From Undaria pinnatifida (lineage: Eukaryota > Sar > Phaeophyceae > Laminariales > Alariaceae): 64,000 nucleotides of DNA. Position 1 is the stretch's first letter, and each line of letters opens with the position of its first letter. A program made the position numbers and the translations under genes. Where the stretch lies: the NCBI GenBank assembly GCA_012845835.1, contig JABAKD010000022.1, positions 3,926,444-3,990,443 on the forward strand. Direction: 5' to 3'. The notes beneath the pieces were generated by a model. It did not search any database. It had not been told where the DNA came from and worked only from the letters and a program-made list of their open reading frames with translations. Of the stretch, positions 9,391 through 21,300 are shown in pieces.

Positions 9391-12300
9391 GTGAGTAGAC
9401 TCTCAGCTTTGCCTAGTGACCAGCCTGTGTTTCCTCGCAATGCAACGTTCTTTTGGCTCTGAAGGTCGTTTGCAATCGCTAATTTGTGACACTAATGCAT
9501 ATTTTCTTGACGCCCCATCCTGCCGCAAACACTGAAAATGAGTCGCCTCTCTCTGAGAACTTTTGCCCAGTACGACCATATCGTCTAATCGCGTGCATCC
9601 GGTGTGCTTGCTTCGATAGGCTGACACAGCGAGCACGATAGACATCATCTAACTCGACTCCCTGGCTCCGCAAATTGCAAACTTCTCCGCCAAGCAGAAA
9701 CTCTGGACGAACCCGGCCAACTTCCGTGCCTTCAAGGTTCTGATCGCCGCCGAGTACAACGGTGTAGAGGTGGAGGTGCCGGAGTTTAACCACCCTACGG
9801 ACAGCAAGTCCCCCGAATTTCTGGCGAAGTCTCCTCTCGGACGCGTCCCTGTCCTGGAGACTCCCCAGGTGCGAGGATGACCGTAAATGATAGCGTGCAC
9901 CATAAGCTGTTTGAAGCTGCTGCTAGTGTTGCAAGTGGCGACATGGTGCGGACTGATCGTAGGCCAACAGCTGGACCAAGCACGCTACGATACTACTGCT
10001 CTTAATATTGTGCTAAATGAACGACAGATGAAATGTACCAGGTACAATATACGTACCAAGGACGCAATATTTTGTGGTTTGGGCCAGGAATTCTGCTCGA
10101 CCTAAACAAAGTACTTGTACTACAGCAGTAATACCACACACGAGGACCGTAGATTGCTTGTGAAGGTGTGGATGGTCGAGCTAAGATGGCCATGCAAAAT
10201 CGTGCTACGAGTAGCATAGAGGAAGAGTGTGTAGTACGAGTACGAATGTCGCATAGAACAGCATACAGTACCAGGTTTGGTAGCTAATTAGGTTCGATCT
10301 TGGATGCTGCATGGATGCCAGTATATACTGGTATGTGCCAATGCTTATAATAGCTGACCCCGTCGGTTTAGCCGGTCTACCTGAGCTTGCGTCAGAAGGT
10401 TCCAGGTCGGGGCCGAAGCAATCATTTGTAGTAGTACTACAGCCAGGACACAATCGGATTAACGGTGATGTATGCATTATTACGATATGAGTAGTATGTC
10501 GTATTACCGGCTGCAGTATGCCCTTGCGCCCCTCGGTCTCGAAACACTGCTATTGATGTAGACCCTCCGCTGCTGTCGTGCACCTCTCATCGCGCCGTGA
10601 ATATACTGCCTCCTCTCACAGGGCTCTATCTTCGAGTCGAATGCTATCGCGCGTTACGTAGCACGCATGCGACGCGATTCGGAGCTGTGCGGGGTTTCCT
10701 TCTTCGAGTCTGCCCAGGCGAGTCATTTGTCCGTTGTGGCCATCATACGTAGTCTGTTGATGTCGGATGTAAGACGGGTTGGAGTTGGATCTAACTTTCG
10801 GAATGGTATCGTTCGTACCTCTTGTATAAGAGAAGATATGGGGTTTGTTAGTATGCATACATATAAATGTTTGCTGTAAAATAATGCCTGCGCAGTTTTA
10901 CCTATTTATTAATCGTCAGGGTTAAGGTCGGTAATATTCCCGCCGTAAAATTACCGCCCTGGTGGGCGATCCCGGTGTTTCCGTGGTTTGCCGCCATGTT
11001 GTGTAATTACCGCCTACCGCTAAAGTCGTTGCCGCCAGAAGAAACCGGAGTACCGCCTACCGCCAAAAAAATACTGCCGTATTCCAAGAAAATACCTCGC
11101 TATTGAAATACCGCCGAATTAATACCGCCAGCCCTCGATATATTTGGTTTCTCCAGGCGTGAGTAGTGAGACGTATGCACCGGCCTGGACCTGGCACATC
11201 GTAGACTGACTCCCGATTTCACTTTTATATGTTTCTGGTGGAGGCATGAATTGCGTCAGCTGTGATATATGCGTATACCACCTTGGGTTGTGTGTGTTTT
11301 TCCCTGGGGTATTCCTCAGCTCCAGAGTGACTGGAGCCTGTCCTGTGACCACGGACTTGATTATGCGAGTTAATGTGAGAACAACAACAACAACAACAAC
11401 AACCGCCCGAAAGTACCGCGAACTCTGGATACCGCCCAATACATGCCGGCGGCACTGAACAGGTGCCGCCTGCATTGGATACCACCCGTGTTGTTCGTTC
11501 CTTGTCCAACTGCTGTGTTCTTTGCCCTTTGGTTCCGCGGGTTCCTTTTCGGTGCAACCTCTTTGTGGACGTGTGTGGACGTGAGGACCGCGAGCAGCTC
11601 TTGTGGGCTAGGCGGGGAGAACTCGAAATAGTGCAGGGAGAAAGTGGAAAGGGGGATTCAGACGAGGCTGGGGCTATATATACCCCTGGAGATTTGAGAT
11701 CAATTGTTGATAATTTATCATTTAGTACATGAAGGCATTCGATTAGTATGTAATTATTGGGGTTTCAGGGTGGTACAGCGTTGTTGCCCTCGCTGTTCCG
11801 TGCGTTTCGCATGGGGTTGCTAAATTGCATTCATGAAGTAAGTAACCGCACTTTCCGTTGGTTTTGCCTCAATATCTCGTTTGAAATCGCCGTATAAACC
11901 AACCAAACCAACCGTTCAAAGGGCACAAGAGCAACCATCTGAAAGAGGTTCGGGCTCCAAAAACACAGCTAGGCACCGCAATACCGCCCCCAAGTTTTGG
12001 GTTTTTACGTTTACGTTACCGCCGAAAAACGAAAAAACGCCCACCACCAAAACAAGTACCGTGGTGCTGCATTACCGCCGACAAAATATCGCCATATGTT
12101 GTATTTACCGCCTACAGCCGAAAAAATACCGCCAAGAACCAAAACACCGCCTACCGCAAAAACATTTACTGCCGTGTTGCCTTATCGCCGAATAATGAAC
12201 GCTATATTTGTATTTACCGCTTACCGCAAAGTCGTTACCGCTAAAATCCGAAATACCCCATATCGCCAAAAAAATACCGCCGTATTGCAATACCGCCCCG

Positions 12301-15300
12301 CCCTGGTCCGCCTAAAAAACGTCACCGGCCTTGACTGTTATTAGTGCTTCTGAAACACAATCTTCTCCCTCCCCTCCTGCTATAAGATTCACTATGAATG
12401 CCAGTGATTTCCATCTACCCGCTCTTTGAATCTGAATATCTAATGCATCTTAGGCGGTTTGGTCAGCTGCGTGGCCTCTCCGATCCTACCTGCGTCTATC
12501 GCGTACTCGAGTGGATCTCTACCCAAGCTACCTACCATCCGTCTCAACGCCCTTGTTGCGTTCGTGCGCGTGACCACCTTTCATCCGGTTGCTGTCTGGA
12601 TCTGCAATGGAGGTGTTGATCCGTTCAGCTCGGGATAAATGTCAAAAACATCCATGAGAATTGCCAGCGCCCCGTTACTACTTCCCACCCCCCACAAGTC
12701 ATTTCCCTATCCTTGCTCTGGTCCTTGTCACGATCGCTCCCAACCTTGCTGTCTGCCTTCGACGCACGGAACGGAGCGTCCATTTTACTTTGCCGTTCTC
12801 GTGTCTTACCACGCGAGTTGGAACGCTGCGGCAAAGGAAGCCAAGTCCCTTCTATTCAGGCAAAAATCAGGATGCACGAGTCCGTTACCGTACGACCGTT
12901 CGCCCAAATTTCATGGGCTAGGCACAATAGAAATGGGCAAGCAAGTCCGCGTCAGATTACTGACCGTTCGGTGCCTACCTCGGTCACACTCTCCATCCCT
13001 TGTGCTAACATGTCCCACGTGAGCGGCATCCTAACCTTGGGGCGTACGTCAGACTTTCCGTGCGCTCTATCGATTCCTTTTCCTACCGCAAGCACCATGC
13101 AGTGGGACGTAAGCAACTCCCATCCCCCAGATATTTTGTGGAAATAGTTAATCGCGGCTAGATATCCTGGTATCGCGCATTGCAGGGCCATAAAATTGTC
13201 AACGCTTTTACTGCAGCGTCTGCCCCCTCCTTTTCTGCTACACATGGATTCTTGCCTTCTATCGCTATGAGGCGGCACCGGGTTTGCTATTTTAACCAGT
13301 ACACCTTAGAGTGCTTCCTACCGCCGAGGCTAGTGCAAGATTCGCCACCAGTCTGTCCTCCTCATCATCCCCCCTCTCTCCAGCATGTGTCCCTGCTTGG
13401 CGGCGTTGGAGCATATCATGGCTCTGCATTTCATGGCCTCATGTTCCGTACCCTGTCGTCAATGTACTCAGTGGGACATTAGGGTTGCAACATTGTGTCG
13501 AAAAACCATGGCCGCTCTCACCGTTGCCCTCCTCTCTCTCCACTCTCCTGTCACTAACGACAGGTGCTAGTAACCCCGTCTTTCGGTCATCTAGAAATTC
13601 CGTCTGCTGTTACATTCTGCACTCCCGTGGTATGTTTAGCTACATGACCTCAACCGTTCGTGATGTCAAGTCTGCCCAGTAATCTGATTGCCAATGAAGC
13701 TAAGCGCATTTGTCGCGCAATCCGCCACATCTGTTAACACCCGACACTGCGGCAACATTGTCTCCTCTCAGCAGCACTGGGTCTCCTTCGGTTTCTGGTC
13801 TGTCTGCAAGACGAATTGGGTCACTAACTGCTGGTCAATTGCCTATTTCCAGCAGGCAATGTCATGGTGGAACTCCCAACCGAGCTTGGCTACTTAATGC
13901 GCCCGTTTTTTGGATTTATCCGTTTTTGTGCTGATCAATCAGACTCAAGAACTGACACCAAAAAATACATACCCGCTCTTACCGCGTATGTTAGGTAAAC
14001 TATTTGCCCGCTATGCTTAAAACGTCCTGCGCTCGAACGTACTGTTGTGAAGCCGGCCCGTCCTCCTCGAAGGTGCTTCGGATGGCATTGACCCTGTCTT
14101 TGGTGATGGAAATCCGCATGATGTGAGTGAGTGTCGATGGTGGAGCGGGGCGTCTGCGGTTGAGTTCCGATCAGTGCTCTTTGGTGCTAATATAGGGACT
14201 TCTCCTTTCTCTTGTGGCCCAAACAGTCTCATCTATTACGATGCGAAGAAAGCAAAATCTGCATAGGCCGTCTGAACCGCTGAGTCGATCTGTACGCTAG
14301 CCATGACAAATCGTATACGAAAACTGACGTAAAAAGGGCTCATTGGATCCCCCCTTTCGGAGTATTTTCATTTTCATTCCTGGCGTGATTAACGTGGGTT
14401 TTCCGATTTCCCAGGGGTCTGATTTGAAATGCGGCATCATTGCTTTTCCTCCTGATAAGAGTAAGCGCACTCTCTATCGTGGTATTGTAGTGAGAATGTT
14501 CGGCAGCTGAGACAATGAGACCCCAGTACCCGGGTGATGCCGCCCACCCAAACGTGAGTCTTGAATCTGATCCGAAAACGTTGTCTGCCATGTATGTAGC
14601 AAAGGTTATGTGCCTGATGGGGTGATGTATGTGTAACCACCGCGCCAAGGAATGCAACACTCTGTTACTTGATATGTAACGCTGATCTCTTTTTAACACT
14701 AGAACTCGATTCCGTCGTATGTCGAACCTTTCCCACACTACATCCATGTGCTTTAGCACGCCGCTGTGATTACGGTACTGCGATACTGCAAAGCTCTGGT
14801 TGGACTAAGGGTTGTTGTGACTGTCGATTTAACTGGAACACCGTTTTGGATGTCTACGAGTTTTCTTCTTTAGAAAAAAAAACAAGTCCCCAAAGGAGCA
14901 TTTGACCTGATTGACGGACAGCGGAGTTGACACCAGAGTGCCTCCGATGCCGACGGCCACGTTTCCCACTCTACCCTTTGTTACGTATGAAATTTGTGTG
15001 CGATCCCGCGTATGAGTTGTTTCTTTGTGGTGAGGTCCCGCATTTTGTCTGCAATCGATTTTTTGGATTGATGCCGCTCACAGTTTAGTTCGGCGATTTT
15101 CGCTTGTCTTTTATATTTTCAACATTCAGTGCTTGTCTGCGCTTGACTGCTGTGTTAAGGTTCTACTCCATTGTGCAGGTGTACCTGTAATACGGACTCG
15201 TATAGGTATGATTATTTTGCGGTCTCCCTTCTTTTTTATGCTTTTGAGGACTCTCGCCAGCCTTGGCATTGACCCTATCTCAGGGGACTCTCTCGTGCAG

Positions 15301-18300
15301 GTTTTTAAAGAGTTACCCGTTTTCCGAAAGAACCCCTCCGGAATCGGGGCTGTCAAAACAACGTAAATCTGTCTAGAATTTCGGCTGTTTTGACCTCCGC
15401 AGCTCTGCCTAGAGCGACGAGTACCACTGTTATCTTGCCTACGGAACTTGCCCTGTAACCGGGAGATATCTTCCGGGCTTAAGGCTGTCAGATCATACTT
15501 CTGTATAGATTTTGTGCTGTCCTGATATTCATAACTATTTAAAGCTACTACAGTACACTTCTTTCCGTTCCTATGGCGTTTTTAACCGGGGAGATCTCTC
15601 CCCGATTCAGCTGTCACTATTCTGTCTAAAACCGTGGCTGTTCTGACACCTGTCACCCTGTGTAAAGGACCTTGTCTTTTTTTCCGCTCGAACGGTGTCA
15701 GGCATCCTAAAGAGGTCTCACTCGGATTCAAAGCTGTCAAACCATCATATTCGGTCTCGAACGTTTGCTGTTCTGCTCTCTTGAAGTCTGACTACGGCGT
15801 CGGGAAGGCACCCTAGAGGTCTCTCGGATTCAAAGCTGTCAAATCGCCGTTGTTCGGTCTCGAATGTTGCTGTTCTGCGCTCTCAAAACCTTACTATTAA
15901 TAGAGCTATGTACAGCTCTTATTTTTCGTTCGGACGCAACCATGAACAGAGGGGGTCTCTCCCCGCTTCGAGGCTGTTCGCTCCCCAACACTCTTGTCTA
16001 GAATTTTTGCCGTTGATAGCCTCATCACTCTGTCAACAACGACACCTCTTATTGTCAGATCCTTGTACCGACCTCTCTTTCGTGCGAACTGTAAATGTGT
16101 TTCCTGTCAAACTTCCTGGGCTCTGGTCCGCGCTTGTATGGCAAGGATTATCTCGCGGGCTCAACTGAGTTACGCAGCTTATCGACTGATGCGAGTGGAA
16201 TCGGTTCGATACATTTCCTCATGAGTCCGCTTTCAATAGTTGGAATATCTGCTACACATGCGCGCTACGAAGTACTTTCCGACTGGACACGGCAGTCTAA
16301 AACATACATATGCGTATAGTATCCACCACCTGTCTTGCCATATCCGCATTGTAGCATCCGCTAAAATTCGTACAAGCTTTGACCCTGCCCACTTGCCCCG
16401 GGCCCCTGAACTGACCTGCTCCCCCGCCCCACGGTGGCTTGACCTCTGAGCACCGCTGGAGATGACTCTCCTGGCCCCGCTACCCTGCCGGGTACAGCTT
16501 GATGGAAATTAAGATTTGCGGGAGTTCCACAAAGGGGGGCATTTTCCCAAGTTGCTGCTGCTGCAGCGGCCGCTGCTGCCATGGCGCCGAAGGCACGCCA
16601 GCTGAGGAAGGCGGCCGCTGCAGCTGCTGCTGTTGTTGTGACCCCGGTGGTTTCGGTGATGCTGGCTGCTGCTGCTGTCCATGCCCCGGAGGAGACCTGG
16701 TGGTGGTGTCGGTTGTCATTGTGGATGGCTGGCTGAAGATGTTGGTTCAGATTGGCCGAGCTGCACACACTCCTAATGTCGACAAGCTCGCTGCTGCTGC
16801 TGAGCTCCTGCTGTTGCTGAAACTGCGTAGTGGGTTTGTCCAGCGTTTTCTCGTTCAGCTTGCTGCTGGTAAGAAAAACAACCATAACCTGCCTGACGAT
16901 TACTCGCCTGCTAATAGACTACCAGTTTTGTTGGTGCAGACTATCTGACCGACACCCAGTCTTCCTACACGTACCTTTTATTATGTCCCCTCTACCCTAC
17001 AATCTTGTAGCTGGAAAAGTTGCTTGATTATTTTGGGCACTGAAATAGTGAAGGTGATATATATGTGGCGATTGCAATATCGAAGCAGGGGTTGGTGTTG
17101 GTCATACAGTGATACAGTACATAGTGTCCAGAGTGCTATACAAGTAATTTGGCGACACGCGCTCAACACGATACTGCCTTTTGCGGCCACGCGCCCGCGC
17201 ACACGGACGATACGGTCGCATTTTTCGTTGTTTCGGCCGATATGTGCTTATGCTCCAAAAGGGTCAGTACTTCCCGTACAGTGGTTTCAGAGACTAGCAA
17301 TACCCGCCTGAGCGACTACCGTAAGATCCTCTGTAAACGCTCCCCGGGGCTCCTAATTTATTGTAGGTAAGAAATATTTCTAAACACAACAAAAATACCC
17401 CGGGGCAAAAATTGCCAGGGATGTTGGTCTCCTCTTTTTGCTCGGGGCACCCATCGGACGAACACACAAGCACGCACTTTGCCACGGACCTTAAGCGCTG
17501 GAACCCACGATGTAGGGCCTAAACAACATGTACGAGAAATAATTCAAGAAGCAGAAGAAGGACGGTTGGCGACGCTTGCGCCGTTCGCCGCCAAGGGAGC
17601 TATGACGCCAAAAAGTCGGGCGAAACGAGAGGTGGTCATTCAAGAAGCAGAAGTGTACCTCTCGTTTCGCCCGACCCTTTTTGGCATGGGGGGGGGGTGT
17701 CCTCCCCCGGCGGCGAATGCCGCAAGCTTCCCCAACCGTCTTGATTCTCGAATGCTTTCTCGTAGATGTTTTCGTGGTATGATTGTCGACAGGAGTACCA
17801 AGGTTGTGCTATTAATATGGAAAGCTTGTGAGTTTTAACAAATAAAAGCAACAACGGCAGCAACAGCAACAATGTTGCCGGATCTAATGCCTTGGATTTA
17901 TGTGAACGCTCCGTGGGGCGGCAAAAAAATCCGAAAAACTAACACTCCGGTGCGAACTCGAAAGTAGGGGCGCAAAAAAAAACTTTCCGGGGCGTTTCTT
18001 TGTGCACGTCCGGCGGTGTTTTTTTTGGGGGGGGGGCGTTCACAGAGGATATTACCGCATTCATATCTGCCTTTCAAATGTTCGCCTACCAAACCCGGTT
18101 GTTCATATCGTATATATATATATTTGTATCTGAGTTGAAAGGTGTCCTCCAGATGACATTGAAAAAAGATGTCGAAGTATCGCTCACTGCTGTATTGCTC
18201 AGCGCGTCTGGCCACGACGAGTGCACTTCCATTGATTTGGCCCATGTGTGTACCCAGCTATCGTTGTCGTTTGAGGGGTGTTTTGCTTATTTTGCTTATT

Positions 18301-21300
18301 TTGCTCACTGTACTTTGCTGTCCTCATCGGTATGTGGCCGGCTTGCTCTGTAGCCCCAAGCATCGTTTGCCTTAGGAGTGTCCCGGGTATCATGTTCAAG
18401 CTTGTTCCAGAGACAGCCAGAAGATTTCCACTTCCGCAATAGAGCGCCCTTGTTTTTGAAAAGTTAAAAAGTAAAATTTGGCAGGGTTGTTCTTCATGGC
18501 AAGATAAAAGACAACTGAAACGTCTTTTTTGGAAACTACGATTTTTTGTCAAGGTGGATTTTTCGGCCCCCAATAACTCACGTTTTTTGTTTGACCGGTC
18601 CTTCACTTGTTTTTTCCTCGTCATGAAGAACAACTACGCCAAGTTCACTTGTCCAACTCTAAAAAACAGGACGTAAAGTAATTCTTTTGGAAGTGGAAAA
18701 ATTCAACTTGGACGTACGAAAATGAGATATTTACGTCTGAAATTCGTGTTTTTCTTATTTTTGTTTCCCCGCATACGAAAAGCCTTCCCAAGTAAAGTAA
18801 TTATGACTCATTCGCCCGTATCTCGCCAAGTACATGTCCGATCAACACAAACTCTTCCCCTTACTGTTGCGGTCAAGTGCGTATGTCGAGTGTCGAGTCT
18901 GTTCATTGTTGGATTACCTGAAGATGGGATCTTCCGGCTGACGCTGCCACCAGCTCGTACAATGAACATTGGTCATGGATGTGTACGGCCGTTACCGGTC
19001 ATGACCGACCGGTTCACAGAAATGCCAAATTTATTTTTTTGCCGGTAGGTATACAGCAGTAGCTGCGTTTGGGAGATGCCTGACACTGTCAACCAGAAAC
19101 CTCTATGAGTTCGCCTGAGGTGGATTAAAGTGGTCCACCAACCCCTCCTTTTTCGCGTGGCAAGTATTACGCATTGGTTGAGGTTGTTTGGTGCGGTTTC
19201 CAAACATTTTGCTGTTGTACTGGCCTATTTCTCTGATGTGGTTGTACGCATCCCTGCAGGCAAAACTAAGACTTACGTGACGGTGCAGATGTATACTGCT
19301 TATCGCACTATGCATCTTGCCTATCTTTGGATTAGGCACGTTAGCCTGCATTTAGATACACATACCTGCTCGTTTGGCGACGCCTTTTATTTTCGCATAT
19401 ACCGGTACATGGGTTATTCGGGTATGTTTTGTTCCTGCTTTAACCATTTTAAGGGTCACAACAACTCATGATATTAGTCGACGTAAGATGTCCGAATGAG
19501 AAAATTGTCCTGCAAGCTGCCGCTGCCAGATTCATGCTTCGCTCGGTTCATCCCAGTCAACCCGCTGTGCTCTCAACGTTTTGTGGTGTTGTCGAAACGT
19601 TGTTCTCGCCGGTGCTTGAATAAAACAGGAAATTATCGTCCTTCCCACGTAAACACATCCGTATCATACCCTGGCCGACTTCGAGTAATTACGTAGGCAC
19701 CAAGTTCTGGGCACTGGTATTAATCGGTGAAGCCCGCTGGTTTTCCATCCGCAGGTGGACTCGTGGATCGATTTTTGCGCTCACGAGCTTGAGCTGCCTG
19801 CCACCGTGTGGTGCTACCCGGTGATCGGCTACATGCCTTACAACCACGACGCGGTGACGAAGGCGAAGGAGGACTTGAAGACCGCTTTGGGTGCTCTAGA
19901 AAGCGCTCTGCTCGAGAAGACGTACCTGGTGAGGAACATAGTGTTCTAGTGGAAGTGTATTATCAGTTGCACCCTTTGGCGCTGACATAAGGTAGGGCGG
20001 AAAGCAACTGTTGCTAGAGCCAGACAAAAACTCCTTCTGTGGAAACACTAAAACCCCCGTGCTTGGTCTACGCCATCGCTCGCAAGGTGGGCGACAAGAT
20101 CACGTTGGCGGACATCACCGTGGCTTCTGCCCTGGTGTACCCAATGAAGTTGGTCATGAGCCCCGAGTACCGCAAGGCGTTCCCTTGCGTGACCCGGTGG
20201 TTCACCACCTGCGTGAACCAGCCGCAATTCAAGGCTGTAGTGGGGACGGTGGAGCTAGCGAAGGAGGAGATGACGGCGGAGGGAGCCCCTGCGGCCCCGA
20301 AGAAGGAAAAGGTGAGCCACTGTCATAGCACTTCGTAGCACGTCAGCAAGTGCCAAGTGTAATTCTTGCGACACAAAAAATGTCGGCTAAAGTACGTTCT
20401 TCCGGTTTTCTGTCCGGGTGCATGTGATCCACACCCTGCTGGGTTTCTTCCCTGCAGTATGTGATCCGTGCCTCACAACGATAACACTGGTGGTCGACTC
20501 ATGATTCCTTGGTAAATGCGCAAGAACACTTCCCCGAGAGGAACGGTTTGGTGATGGCGCCATCATTTTTATTACAGCCGCTGTATGTTGCCTTGCCTGT
20601 GGTGAACAGAAGGCCCAGCCTGCCAAGAAGGAGAAGAAAGAAAAGAAGCCGAAGAAGGTCGAGGAGGACGACGGGTCCAGAGACCTGGGAATGCCCGTAG
20701 AGGAGAAGAAAGCCCCTCACCCCCTTGCCATCATGGACAAGGAGGCCAAATCGCCGTTCGCCGGGGACACCTGGAAGAAGGTGCGATGCACTTGCTGCTT
20801 TCGAAGGCGAACAGCAATCGCTTGTTGTTGCCTCCGGTTGTTGATCAGGAGGTCTGGACAATGTTCTCCCTAGAAGTATAGACGTGAGTTCGAGCTCCTG
20901 TTTTTCTGTGGTATGACAAAATGTTGACGCAATTTGAGCTCGCGCTGTCGCTACCACGGGAACCGAAGGACACGCCAGCTAACGTTGCATTGCGAATGGA
21001 ATTGAGTCAAATATACACATAACGTGTATGAAAATACGTGGAAGTGTGGTAAGCTTGAGCTTTATTTTGCCTCATCCGCCGGAGGATTAAAAAAAGAAAA
21101 AAAAGTTAACTCAATTCGAGCTCCTGATTATCGTTTTTATGTTGTGTTGACCGTTCCGTTATTGACCGTGATATTCACATTAACCAAGCGCTGCGAAGGC
21201 TCACCAAGATATCATAAATATCATGTTCAAGGCAACGATAACTTTTTCGCGCGCACATCCTATACCAGGTACTAGTTATGTTGGAAGTCTTTATCGCAAG

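Noticed and set aside
12639-13147. Overlapping 80-145-codon frames as genes in eEF1B-gamma intron 3
   Set aside because: Three frames overlap in the same place with no motif, which is typical of low-stop chance sequence.
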